From the NCBI GenBank assembly GCA_902805755.1, contig CADCUA010000648.1, positions 1 to 5,238 of the forward strand: DNA of 5,238 bases. The letters are read 5' to 3'. Numbering within the stretch: position 1 is the stretch's first letter; each line of letters opens with the position of its first letter. Shown here piece after piece: positions 1 through 5,238 of this stretch. Source of the DNA: an uncultured Lysobacter sp. (GTDB lineage: Bacteria; Pseudomonadota; Gammaproteobacteria; Xanthomonadales; Xanthomonadaceae). The translations under genes and the position numbers were made by a program. The notes below the pieces were generated by a model. It had not been told where the DNA came from. It was given only the letters and a program-made list of their open reading frames with translations, and made no database searches.

Positions 1-96
1 CGCAGGCACATCCAGGCGGGCTGGAGGGAAGTTCAGACCGCCCAGGCCCGGCAGGATGGCTACCTGACGCGTGATCGCGCCGGCAAGCGTGCGCAT
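1..96 (-). CDS. Possible 5' part of an unidentified gene, cut by left edge
   Basis: On the minus strand an ATG at 96-94 opens 32 codons without a stop up to the window edge. The peptide begins MRTLAGAITRQ and continues through a Pro/Gly-rich stretch (PGLGG). Its composition is more protein-like than the Arg-rich reading of the opposite strand, but I do not recognise it. The same frame is open further upstream to 210, where a stop (TGA) lies at 213-211, so the true start is uncertain; a GTG at 147-145 is another option. The G-rich stretch just upstream of the ATG is only a loose ribosome-site match. An opposite-strand frame is also open from base 1 to a TAG at 133-135, and no sequence feature settles which, if either, is real. 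Confidence 0.22.
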   Translation of the reverse strand, partial: MRTLAGAITRQVAILPGLGGLNFPPARLDVPA

Positions 97-311
97 GTAC
101 CCACCCACCGTCCATTGGTTCGGGCCCGGGTGTAGCCCGACGCACACACGGGCGACCGCCGACCTCGCGAATGCCGCCGATCCTCGTCGACGCTGGTCGC
201 CAGGCAAGCGTCATTGCCGGGCGAATGCATGAAGACGCTTCCGTGCGCGAGCCATCGCTCCGGCTGCGTTCGAGGACCGACTGGCAAAGGCGAGCTATAC
301 GCTGCACGCAA
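97..311. other. Intergenic stretch with no confident gene
   Basis: Between the possible edge gene and the tRNA terminator I find no convincing coding region. The frames open here are short, Arg/Ser-rich and match no family I know. The only local structure is a short hairpin at 120-140. No integrase fragment or repeat of the tRNA 3' end is visible, so there is no sign that the tRNA served as an integration site on this side. Confidence 0.5.
120..140. repeat. Short hairpin, possibly REP-like
   Basis: The arms TCGGGC (120-125) and GCCCGA (135-140) can pair across a 9-nt loop. No T-run follows on either strand, so it is not a standard terminator. Hairpins with a GTCGGGCT...GCCCGA arm pattern recur between genes in some Xanthomonadaceae genomes, so this could be a degenerate member of such a family. 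Only one copy lies in the window, so repetitiveness cannot be judged here. Confidence 0.25.
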
Positions 312-312
312 C

Positions 313-338
313 AAAAAACCCGGCGCGGGGCCGGGTTT
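313..338 (-). terminator. Intrinsic terminator of tRNA-Val
   Basis: On the minus strand a 9-bp perfect stem (AAACCCGGC / GCCGGGTTT, arms 338-330 and 324-316) encloses a 5-nt loop. The downstream arm ends in TTT and continues with three more Ts (315-313), giving a six-T run. It lies 9 nt past the CCA end of the tRNA. This is a textbook Rho-independent terminator and ends the tRNA transcript. Confidence 0.9.
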
Positions 339-347
339 GTCGTGATC

Positions 348-422
348 TGGTGGGCGGTGCAGGGTTCGAACCTGCGACCCTTGCCGTGTGAAGGCAATGC
401 TCTACCGCTGAGCTAACCGCCC
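348..422 (-). tRNA. tRNA-Val, anticodon CAC
   Basis: A 75-nt tRNA with encoded CCA (350-348). The acceptor stem GGGCGGT/ACCGCCC pairs perfectly (422-416 with 358-352). The D-arm stem is GAGC/GCTC (413-410, 402-399), the anticodon stem TTGCC/GGCAA (397-393, 385-381), and the T-arm GCAGG/CCTGC (375-371, 363-359) closes the loop TTCGAAC. The 7-nt anticodon loop TTCACAC places CAC at 390-388, which reads the valine codon GUG, the commonest Val codon type in high-GC genomes. It has its own promoter-like sequence upstream and a strong terminator downstream, so it is probably a single-tRNA transcription unit. Confidence 0.97.
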
Positions 423-439
423 GTTTGATGCGGGCGCGC

Positions 440-468
440 AGTTTACGGGCGCGAGGGCATCCGATCAA
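440..468 (-). promoter_or_regulatory. Probable sigma-70-type promoter of tRNA-Val
   Basis: On the minus strand TTGATC (468-463) and TAAACT (445-440) are separated by exactly 17 nt, each matching 4 of 6 consensus bases. A transcript starting about 7 nt past the -10 box would have a leader of roughly 10 nt before the tRNA 5' end at 422. The -35 box overlaps the TGA stop codon (467-465) of the upstream acyl-CoA-binding gene, so the tRNA can be transcribed independently although it sits only 42 nt behind that gene. The assignment rests on hexamer match, spacing and position. Confidence 0.55.
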
Positions 469-770
469 GTCCGGTCGCGCTCGCGGGGTTGGTCCTCGTC
501 GCTGGATGCAGCGGGGGCACCGAGGTGCGTGGCGAGATCGACATAGGCCTGCATAGCGTGCGCCTGCGGCATGCCGCGTAGCGTTTCCCAGGCGTCGTAC
601 TTCGCGTTGCCCACGAAATCGAAGAAGCCGGGTTTCTGCCCATGGACATCGCCTTCCGTGGCCTGCTTGTAGAGCCCGTACAGGCGCAGCAGCGACGCAT
701 TGTCGGGCCGCGTCGGCAGCTCGCTGACCGCGCGCGCCGCGTTCTCGAACTGGAGCTGCAGGTCGGCCAT
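465..770 (-). CDS. Acyl-CoA-binding protein (ACBP family)
   Basis: This 101-aa protein is a single ACBP domain with a short charged tail. The family is a four-helix cytosolic fold that binds long-chain acyl-CoA thioesters and carries or buffers them; it is universal in eukaryotes and scattered among bacteria. The signature LYGLYKQATEGD (residues 30-41) and KYDAWE (57-62) are clear. Ligand-contact residues known from bovine ACBP (Tyr28, Tyr31, Lys32, Lys54, Tyr73) map to Tyr31, Tyr34, Lys35, Lys57 and Tyr76, so binding is probably intact. Residues 86-101 form an acidic then Arg-rich tail absent from the minimal domain. There is no signal peptide. The start is the ATG that begins MADLQLQFE, matching the domain boundary; the frame stays open far upstream, but that part antiparallels the nuclease-like gene. 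No strong ribosome site is visible. It lies 49 nt behind the nuclease-like gene on the same strand. Confidence 0.93.
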   Translation of the reverse strand: MADLQLQFENAARAVSELPTRPDNASLLRLYGLYKQATEGDVHGQKPGFFDFVGNAKYDAWETLRGMPQAHAMQAYVDLATHLGAPAASSDEDQPRERDRT

Positions 771-786
771 GGGGCGGTATTCGAAG

Positions 787-807
787 CGCCGGGACGGGAT
801 GCCGGCG
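787..807 (-). other. Hairpin in the gap before the ACBP gene
   Basis: The arms CGCCGG (787-792) and CCGGCG (802-807) can pair across a 9-nt loop in the 49-nt gap after the nuclease-like gene. No T-run follows on the minus strand, so it would be at best a weak or Rho-assisted stop. It could also simply reflect GC-rich sequence. No clear promoter for the ACBP gene was found in this gap. Confidence 0.25.
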
Positions 808-819
808 TGATGGGTCTGA

Positions 820-1761
820 TCAGTAAAGGCGGCAGTGGAAGAAACGCACCGCATCGGCGCCGCCGGACGCGGCCTGCAGCTGCACGCGCGAGGCGCGCAG
901 CGCTTCGAACGATTCGAGCACTGCGCAGATGCGCGGGCGAAGGTCATCGTCGCCGGGCGCCGCGCTGATGAGCAGCGTCGATCGGGATGCCCAGCTGGCG
1001 CTCTCCACGCGGGGAATCTGCTCGACCGCGTCGATGACCTGCTGTCGCTGCTGCTCTTCGCCAAGAACCGGAGCGCGCGGCGTCGGCTCGCTTGCTGGTT
1101 GCGGCCGGACCGCAGCCGACGGCTGGGCGGCACGGGCAGGATCGGCGGGCCGCTCGGCGAACGTAGCCTGGATCGCCGACAGCGCGAGCGCAACGGCGAG
1201 CCCGACAAGCGCCGCACCGATCCACGCGAACACGGTGAGGCGTCGAGCCCCGGCGCGCGACTGTTCCGCGACATGTTCCTGCAGGCCCTGCGGCAGCAGG
1301 GGGCCGATCAGCGGCCACAGCGTCTGGCCGTCGAGCACTTCGATGCCCTGGGGCGGGCGCCGCGCCGAGCTGTCGATGCGGCCCAGCGTGGCGATGACGC
1401 CCCCGGCGGCCGACCGCTTGCGCACGGCGTCGGACATTTCCTGCAGCTGTCTCGCGGTAATGACGAATTCCGCCGACTGCCGGCAGCTGAGCAGCCAGCT
1501 GCGGTTGTCGCGCGTGAGCAGGAGGTCGGACGGGTCGCGGGCGCTTCCGTCCTCCGACAGCGCATGCGCGTCGAAGCCCTGGGCCTGCAGCGCATTGATG
1601 ACGAACTGCGAGAACTCGCGCCAGCGCATTGCAGCAAGCGCCCGGATGCCTGCCTGCGCCTCGAGACGCTTGCGGTGCAGTCGCCAAAGGTAGACCGTGG
1701 CGAGCGCACCCGAGAACAGCGCTACGAGCAGGGCGGGCAGCAGGGGAACATTCGTGGGCAT
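820..1761 (-). CDS. Two-TM membrane protein with degenerate Mrr-like restriction endonuclease domain
   Basis: This is a 313-aa protein with a hydrophobic segment at residues 5-26 followed by basic RLHRKR, and a second at about 174-198 preceded by RAGARR. By the positive-inside rule residues ~30-173 are cytoplasmic and the C-terminal ~115 residues periplasmic. The cytoplasmic part resembles the Mrr_cat/restriction-endonuclease-like fold: it opens with WREFSQFVINALQAQGF (47-63), then has DPSDLLLTRDN (76-86), SWLLSCRQ (88-95) and a late GGVIATLGRI (120-129). In active Mrr-type enzymes the Asp and a Gln/Glu-x-Lys pair form the metal site; here Asp79 remains, but the second motif is Ser-Cys-Arg (92-94), so catalysis is doubtful. 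A Pro/Ala-rich linker (~203-232) leads to an unrecognised C-terminal domain. The start ATG directly precedes the first TM segment, with only a weak GGA upstream. The family assignment is by pattern; an active-nuclease role is not supported. Confidence 0.8.
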   Translation of the reverse strand: MPTNVPLLPALLVALFSGALATVYLWRLHRKRLEAQAGIRALAAMRWREFSQFVINALQAQGFDAHALSEDGSARDPSDLLLTRDNRSWLLSCRQSAEFVITARQLQEMSDAVRKRSAAGGVIATLGRIDSSARRPPQGIEVLDGQTLWPLIGPLLPQGLQEHVAEQSRAGARRLTVFAWIGAALVGLAVALALSAIQATFAERPADPARAAQPSAAVRPQPASEPTPRAPVLGEEQQRQQVIDAVEQIPRVESASWASRSTLLISAAPGDDDLRPRICAVLESFEALRASRVQLQAASGGADAVRFFHCRLY

Positions 1762-1786
1762 TGCGTCCAGCTGTCGCGGGAAAACC

Positions 1787-1808
1787 GGACGGCACTATAG
1801 CGCCGTCC
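1787..1808 (-). promoter_or_regulatory. 22-nt palindrome with -10-like TATAGT before the nuclease-like gene
   Basis: The arms GGACGGC (1787-1793) and GCCGTCC (1802-1808) flank the self-complementary centre CTATAG (1795-1800). The whole element is a palindrome with one mismatched pair (1794/1801). On the minus strand it contains TATAGT (1799-1794), a good -10 hexamer, about 33 nt before the start codon of the membrane protein at 1761; no good -35 box is seen at 17-18 nt. It may be an operator overlapping a promoter. Alternatively, its minus-strand transcript folds into a hairpin followed by GGTTTT, which could end transcription of the PHA-family gene upstream. Sequence alone does not choose between these. 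Confidence 0.42.
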
Positions 1809-1813
1809 ACCCG

Positions 1814-1829
1814 GGCCCGGAGCCGGGCC
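1814..1829 (-). other. GC-rich hairpin just past the PHA-family stop codon
   Basis: The arms GGCCCGG (1814-1820) and CCGGGCC (1823-1829) are inverted repeats with a 2-nt centre, so about six pairs could form in practice. It lies 9 nt past the stop of the PHA-family gene on the minus strand. No T-run follows directly, so it is not a canonical terminator, but together with the palindrome at 1787-1808 it makes the 76-nt gap unusually rich in fold-back sequence. Confidence 0.3.
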
Positions 1830-1837
1830 AGCAGCTG

Positions 1838-2113
1838 TCAGCCGAAGCGCTCGGACAGCACGCGCCGGATCTCGCCTTCGATCGAGCCCTTCATGGCCGA
1901 TAGGAGGAAGCCCAGGCGCGCGCTGACATGCAATTCGGTTGGATACAGCGCGATGTGTCCGTCGATGCCACTGCGCGCGAAGTTGAGGATGTCGCCGTTC
2001 CACCCGTACTCCACGCCGAAACGGTTTGCGAGTGTTTCGGCGAGGTCCTGCACCGCGCGCCGCGCGCTTGCCGGGTCCATCGAATGAGCGTGGCGGATGT
2101 CGATGTGCGACAT
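1838..2113 (-). CDS. Polyhydroxyalkanoic acid system family protein (PHA_gran_rgn)
   Basis: This 91-aa protein matches the small family annotated as 'putative polyhydroxyalkanoic acid system protein' (TIGR02610/PF09650). The family pattern is visible throughout: an N-terminal HxHSM segment (8-12), a helix with RRAVQDLAETLANRFG (18-33), a YGWNGDILNFARSGIDGHI core (36-54), and the closing ARLGFLLSAMKGSIEGEI (65-82). Length is typical. Members often lie near PHA synthesis or granule genes, but the biochemical role is not established, and no PHA synthase or phasin gene is in this window, so a granule function remains an inference from the family name. There is no signal peptide or membrane segment. 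The start was chosen for the strong ribosome site just upstream; an in-frame ATG nine codons earlier (2140) lacks one and adds non-family sequence. The gene is divergent from the FHA gene. Confidence 0.9.
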   Translation of the reverse strand: MSHIDIRHAHSMDPASARRAVQDLAETLANRFGVEYGWNGDILNFARSGIDGHIALYPTELHVSARLGFLLSAMKGSIEGEIRRVLSERFG

Positions 2114-2169
2114 GGGTCTCTCCTGATGGGTCGGACACACCGCAGTGCCCGCGAGATGTGGGGGATATC
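2114..2169. promoter_or_regulatory. 56-nt divergent intergenic region
   Basis: Start codons of the PHA-family gene (minus) and the FHA gene (plus) face away from each other across 56 nt, so promoters for both must lie here or overlap the genes. It holds the minus-strand AGGAGA and, for the plus strand, GGGGGA (2160-2165), 4 nt before ATG 2170. I see no well-matched -35/-10 pair on either strand. The TATCAT at 2166-2171 overlaps the FHA start codon and has no -35 partner. Confidence 0.4.
2119..2124 (-). promoter_or_regulatory. Ribosome binding site of the PHA-family gene
   Basis: AGGAGA on the minus strand lies 5 nt before the ATG at 2113-2111. It is the strongest Shine-Dalgarno match among the minus-strand genes here and decides the start in favour of MSHIDI over the upstream in-frame ATG at 2140. 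Confidence 0.8.
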
Positions 2170-2991
2170 ATGCTAGATTCCGACGCCGTGAATGCCCTGA
2201 GACTGCGATTTCCCGACGCCCGTTCGCCCGATCTCGTCCTGGGCTCGGGCGCGCACGCGATCGGCCGCGATGGCGTCGTGCAAGCGGGTGACGCCGGGCC
2301 GTCGGACGCGGTCGCCCAGCTCTGCGTGGATCGTCGCGGCGTGTGGTTGCAGGTTCGCGATGGCGCGCGTGGCGTCCACGTCAATGGCCGCCCCGTACGA
2401 CGCATGGCGATGTTGCGAGCGGGCGATGCACTCTTCATCGACGGGATGGACCTGCTGCTTGTCGGCGATGAGCCGGGTCCCGCACCGGATGGCGACTTCA
2501 ATGGCGAGTCCGACATCCGCATGGTCCTGCGCGGCGTGGGTGGCCAGCATCATGGCCGGTCTTTCGGTCTTGAGAACGCGCTGGTGATCGGGCGGGCACG
2601 AACCTGCGACATCCGCCTCGACGTGGCCGAGGTCGCCGACCATCACGCGCGGCTTGAGCCGCACCCGTACGGCGTCGTGCTTCGCGATATGGGGTCCGCG
2701 AGCGGCAGCGTCGTCAACGGACATCCGGTCCGGCATGCGCTGCTGGTCTCCGGTGACCAGCTCGTCGTCGACTCCAGTCAGCGCTTCGTGGTCGAGTCGC
2801 CGCGTGGCGCGGCTGCGCCGTCCGCGACGCGCGATGATGCGGACAGTTCGATTGAAGACCCTTCCGATACGGCGCCGGCCGGGCACACCGGCCTGTGGCC
2901 GCGTGCGTTGCGACGGTTGCCCTGGCTGCTGCTTGCGGCCCTGCTGCTGTCGGTCGCGCTGAGTCTGCTGCTGCTATACGGCGCGCGCTGA
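2170..2991 (+). CDS. Tail-anchored protein with two FHA-like domains
   Basis: This is a 273-aa protein. FHA domains are beta-sandwich modules that usually bind phosphothreonine peptides, often alongside Ser/Thr kinases or secretion systems. The second domain (about 118-209) is clear: VIGRARTCDIRL (139-150), ADHHARL (156-162) and SGSVVNGHPV (178-187). The first (about 10-100) is weaker: AIGRD (30-34), VHVNGRPV (69-76) and LRAGDALFIDG (82-92), with no recognisable SRxHA segment. In domain two the usual phospho-contacting Ser of SRxHA is Asp157. A Ser/Asp/Pro/Ala-rich linker (~213-240) leads to RALRRLP and a Leu-rich membrane segment (~251-270), then ends three residues later. The charges suggest that the FHA domains face the cytoplasm. 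ATG 2170 follows GGGGGA at short spacing; GTG at 2188 is a weaker alternative. No kinase or phosphatase is in the window, so its partner is unknown. Confidence 0.88.
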   Translation: MLDSDAVNALRLRFPDARSPDLVLGSGAHAIGRDGVVQAGDAGPSDAVAQLCVDRRGVWLQVRDGARGVHVNGRPVRRMAMLRAGDALFIDGMDLLLVGDEPGPAPDGDFNGESDIRMVLRGVGGQHHGRSFGLENALVIGRARTCDIRLDVAEVADHHARLEPHPYGVVLRDMGSASGSVVNGHPVRHALLVSGDQLVVDSSQRFVVESPRGAAAPSATRDDADSSIEDPSDTAPAGHTGLWPRALRRLPWLLLAALLLSVALSLLLLYGAR

Positions 2992-3126
2992 CGTCCGCCA
3001 CGGCCGCGCTGGCGCGGTGTCGCGCGTGAATCTGCATATAAGCGTTCCGCCTCAGCTGCTGCCGTTGCGCTGGCGCAGCGCGCGATGGGCTGCGGCATAC
3101 TCCTGCGTCCACGTGCGGAGCGCTTC
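2992..3126 (+). promoter_or_regulatory. Intergenic region upstream of serC, likely promoter region
   Basis: These 135 nt separate the FHA gene from serC. There is no T-run terminator after the FHA stop. Two -10-like hexamers face serC: TATAAG (3037-3042) and CATACT (3096-3101). The second would give a short leader of about 20 nt, but neither has a good -35 box at 16-18 nt. GGAG (3117-3120) lies 6 nt before the serC ATG and is a good ribosome site. Read-through from the FHA gene is possible. Confidence 0.35.
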
Positions 3127-4215
3127 ATGTCACGCGTTTTCAATTTCAGTGCCGGCCCGGCGACGCTGCCCGAACCCGTCCTGCTGCAGGCCCGCGACGA
3201 GCTGCTGGACTGGAACGGCGTCGGCGCATCGATCATCGAACTCAGCCATCGCGGCCCGGAGTTCATGCAGGTCGCCGCGCAGGCGGACGCCGATCTGCGC
3301 ACGCTGCTGGGGGTGCCCGACGATTACGCCGTGCTGTTTCTCGCTGGCGGCGCGACGACTGCACAGGCGCTGATCGCGCTGAACTTCGCCGAGCCCGGCC
3401 AGGCCGTGGACTACGTGGTGAGCGGGCACTGGAGCAAGACGGCGATGAAGCAGGCCGGTCCATACGTGACCGCGCGCGTTGCTGCGACGAGTGAGGAAGG
3501 CGGCTTCCGTGACGTGCCTGCGCCGGCAACGTGGTCGTTATCGCCTGATGCGGCCTACGTCCATTACACCGCGAACGAGACCATCCATGGCGTCGAGTTC
3601 CACGACGTGCCGGATATCGATACGAAGACGCCGCTGGTGGCGGATTTCAGTTCGAGCATCGCGTCCGAGCCACTCGACGTGTCGCGATTCGGCGTCATCT
3701 ACGCGGGTGCGCAGAAGAACCTCGGGCCGGTGGGTGTGAGTGTGGTGATCATCCGGCGCGACCTGCTCGAGCGCAGCGGGCAGGCGAGGGCGGACATCCT
3801 CGATTACCGCTCACACGTGCGCGGCGAATCCATGTTGAACACGCCGCCCACGTGGAACTGGTATCTCGCGGGGCTGGTGTTCCGCTGGATGCTGGACCAG
3901 GGGGGCGTCGCGGAATTTGCCCGCCGCAATGCGCGCAAGGCGACGATGCTTTACGAGGCCATCGACGGTTCCGGCGGGTTCTACCGCAACGAGATCGCCG
4001 TGCAGGCACGCTCGCGCATGAACGTGCCGTTTTTCCTGCACGACGAGCGGCTCGACGCCGCATTCCTTGCCGAATCGAAGCAGGCCGGACTGCTCGCACT
4101 CAAAGGCCACCGCGTGCTCGGCGGCATGCGCGCATCGATCTACAACGCGATGCCGGAAGCCGGCGTGCGCGCGCTGGTCGATTTCATGGGTGATTTCGCC
4201 CGGAGGCACGGCTGA
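3127..4215 (+). CDS. serC: Phosphoserine aminotransferase (3-phosphoserine/phosphohydroxythreonine transaminase)
   Basis: SerC is a cytosolic PLP enzyme of the class V aminotransferase family. It makes phosphoserine from 3-phosphohydroxypyruvate with glutamate as donor (second step of serine synthesis), and the matching phosphohydroxythreonine step of pyridoxal phosphate synthesis. At 362 aa it equals the E. coli length. It begins [18 protein letters not shown], the hallmark N-terminus. Seen motifs: HRGPEF (41-46, substrate-binding Arg42), GGATTAQ (74-80), GHWSK with Trp102, NETIHG (150-155), ADFSSS (172-177, Asp173 for the PLP ring nitrogen), [11 protein letters not shown] with the PLP-lysine Lys197, LNTPPT (237-242) and [10 protein letters not shown] (332-341, Arg335). 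No key residue is missing. GGAG 6 nt before the ATG supports this start; ATG 3085 in the same frame adds non-family residues. pheA follows after 1 nt. Confidence 0.98.
   Translation: MSRVFNFSAGPATLPEPVLLQARDELLDWNGVGASIIELSHRGPEFMQVAAQADADLRTLLGVPDDYAVLFLAGGATTAQALIALNFAEPGQAVDYVVSGHWSKTAMKQAGPYVTARVAATSEEGGFRDVPAPATWSLSPDAAYVHYTANETIHGVEFHDVPDIDTKTPLVADFSSSIASEPLDVSRFGVIYAGAQKNLGPVGVSVVIIRRDLLERSGQARADILDYRSHVRGESMLNTPPTWNWYLAGLVFRWMLDQGGVAEFARRNARKATMLYEAIDGSGGFYRNEIAVQARSRMNVPFFLHDERLDAAFLAESKQAGLLALKGHRVLGGMRASIYNAMPEAGVRALVDFMGDFARRHG
4202..4206 (+). promoter_or_regulatory. Ribosome binding site of pheA inside the end of serC
   Basis: GGAGG lies within the last codons of serC, 10 nt before the pheA ATG at 4217. 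With only 1 nt between the serC stop and the pheA start, this points to cotranscription and probably translational coupling. It also supports the pheA start at 4217 over the in-frame ATG seven codons later. Confidence 0.75.
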
Positions 4216-4216
4216 C

Positions 4217-5238
4217 ATGTCCGCAACCGACGAGCCGATGCAGGATCCGCTTGCAGATGCGAACGGCATCGACCTGGCCTCGCTGCGCGAGCGCATTGAT
4301 GGCATCGACCTGCAGATACAACAGCTCATCGGCGAACGCGCGCGCTTCGCCGGGCAGGTGGGCCGGGCGAAGGGCAAGCTTGCCGCCGCCGTCGACTACT
4401 ACCGCCCCGAGCGCGAGGCCCAGGTGTTGCGGCGCGTGGTGGATCGCAACGACGGCCCGCTCGGTGACGAAGTGCTCGTGCGGCTGTTCCGCGAAATCAT
4501 GTCCGCCTGCCTGGCGCAGCAGGAGCCGTTGAAGATCGGTTTCCTCGGCCCGGAAGGCACGCATTCGCAGCAGGCGGTGTTCAAGCACTTCGGGCATTCC
4601 GTACACGGGCTGCCGCTTGCGAGCATCGAAGAGGTGTTCCAGGAAGTCGAAAGCGGCAACGCGGACTTCGGCATCGTGCCGGTGGAGAACTCCACGCAGG
4701 GCACGATCCAGTCGACGCTGGACATGTTCCTGACGTCATCGCTCAAGATCTGCGGCGAAGTCGAGCTTCGCATCCACCAGCACCTGCTCTCGCGCACCGG
4801 TCGCATCGAGGATGTGGAGCGCGTGTACTCGCATCCGCAGTCGTTCGCGCAGTGCAAGGCGTGGCTGCGGCAATACCTGCCTAGTGCTGAAACGATTCCA
4901 GTGGCGAGCAATGCCGAAGCCGCGCGACGTGCACGCGGTTCCGACGACACCGCGGCGATTGCCGGTGCGAGCGCGGCGAGCGTATACGGACTCAAGAGCA
5001 TCGCGGGACCGATCGAGGACCGCCCGGACAACACGACGCGCTTCCTGGTGCTGGGGCGCGAGCTGTTTCCGCCGTCGGGCAATGACCGCACCTCGCTGCT
5101 CGTCTTCATCAACGACCAGCCCGGCGCGCTGCACCATGTTCTTGCGCCGTTCGCGCGTCACGGCCTGAGCATGAACCGGATCGAGTCGCGTCCGGGGCAT
5201 ACCGGGCGCTGGCAGTACGCCTTCTTCATCGACATTGG
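4217..5238 (+). CDS. pheA: Bifunctional chorismate mutase/prephenate dehydratase (P-protein), C-terminus cut by window edge
   Basis: The P-protein turns chorismate into prephenate and then phenylpyruvate, the committed branch to phenylalanine. The first 340 codons are present. Residues ~18-105 are an AroQ-type chorismate mutase: LASLRERID (20-28, Arg24), GERARFAGQVGRAK (39-52, Arg41 and Lys52) and YYRPEREAQVL (61-71, Arg66/Glu67). Residues ~106-280 are prephenate dehydratase, from KIGFLGPEGTHSQQA (106-120) through GIVPVENSTQGT (152-163) to DNTTRFLVLG with the catalytic TRF (274-276). An ACT domain starts near 291, with the phenylalanine-binding motifs GALH (303-306) and ESRP (323-326), so feedback inhibition by Phe is expected. 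The ACT domain is broken by the right edge, leaving perhaps 40-60 residues outside. The first ~17 residues form an acidic, non-conserved extension. Its position behind serC matches the serC-pheA order known from pseudomonads. Confidence 0.97.
   Translation, partial: MSATDEPMQDPLADANGIDLASLRERIDGIDLQIQQLIGERARFAGQVGRAKGKLAAAVDYYRPEREAQVLRRVVDRNDGPLGDEVLVRLFREIMSACLAQQEPLKIGFLGPEGTHSQQAVFKHFGHSVHGLPLASIEEVFQEVESGNADFGIVPVENSTQGTIQSTLDMFLTSSLKICGEVELRIHQHLLSRTGRIEDVERVYSHPQSFAQCKAWLRQYLPSAETIPVASNAEAARRARGSDDTAAIAGASAASVYGLKSIAGPIEDRPDNTTRFLVLGRELFPPSGNDRTSLLVFINDQPGALHHVLAPFARHGLSMNRIESRPGHTGRWQYAFFIDI

Noticed and set aside
171..416. Plus-strand frame (81 aa) ending in GSNLRPLPCEGNALPLS
   Set aside because: Its end is the antisense translation of tRNA-Val, a familiar spurious annotation, and it also crosses the tRNA terminator.
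348..422. tRNA-Val as an integration site for a mobile element
   Set aside because: No integrase, no direct repeat of the tRNA 3' end and no phage-like gene is visible in the window. The terminator immediately downstream of the tRNA is intact.
465..1274. Minus-strand 269-aa reading that would extend the ACBP upstream
   Set aside because: Residues before MADLQLQ are Arg/Ser-rich and overlap the nuclease-like gene out of frame. The ACBP domain starts at the internal ATG at 770.
835..1800. Long plus-strand frame (321 aa) opposite the nuclease-like membrane protein
   Set aside because: It is Arg-rich with no recognisable domain and runs antisense in the same codon phase as a protein with clear membrane segments and a fold signature. 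Long antisense frames are expected in high-GC coding DNA.
2173..2886. Minus-strand 237-aa frame opposite the FHA gene
   Set aside because: No family resemblance; the plus-strand FHA motifs and membrane anchor account for the region.
2992..3126. Terminator after the FHA gene
   Set aside because: Short inverted repeats exist in the GC-rich sequence, but none is followed by a T-run.
4399..5112. Minus-strand 237-aa frame opposite pheA
   Set aside because: It is a shadow of a fully recognisable P-protein on the plus strand, with no domain of its own.

Overview
The window reads as a stretch of chromosome from a high-GC gammaproteobacterium. Codons are strongly G/C-biased at the third position. 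SerC and the bifunctional PheA are close to the Pseudomonas/Xanthomonas-type proteins, and serC directly followed by pheA is a familiar gammaproteobacterial arrangement. A Xanthomonadaceae-like (Lysobacter-type) host is my best inference, but nothing here proves it. I see no insertion sequence, CRISPR array, phage gene or toxin-antitoxin pair.

Left half, minus strand. Read in transcription order from about 2113 leftward, there is a small polyhydroxyalkanoate-granule-family protein (91 aa), a two-membrane-segment protein with a decayed Mrr-like nuclease domain (313 aa), an acyl-CoA-binding protein (101 aa), and tRNA-Val(CAC) followed by an intrinsic terminator. Gaps are 76, 49 and 42 nt. The tRNA appears to have its own promoter, whose -35 box overlaps the stop codon of the acyl-CoA-binding gene. 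A near-perfect 22-nt palindrome, with a -10-like hexamer inside it, precedes the nuclease-like gene. The leftmost ~310 nt hold no confident gene: there is a short hairpin, and possibly the start of a minus-strand gene that runs off the edge.

Right half, plus strand. Divergent from the PHA-family gene, across 56 nt, lies a tail-anchored protein with two FHA-like domains (273 aa). After a 134-nt gap comes serC (phosphoserine aminotransferase, 362 aa), then 1 nt later pheA (chorismate mutase/prephenate dehydratase with ACT domain), cut by the right edge after 340 codons. SerC and PheA feed serine/pyridoxine and phenylalanine synthesis and are very probably cotranscribed.

Most of this is ordinary core genome. 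The less ordinary items are the membrane protein with the degenerate nuclease site, the twin FHA protein with weak phospho-binding motifs, and the palindrome at 1787-1808. I found no convincing evidence of a new multi-gene system.
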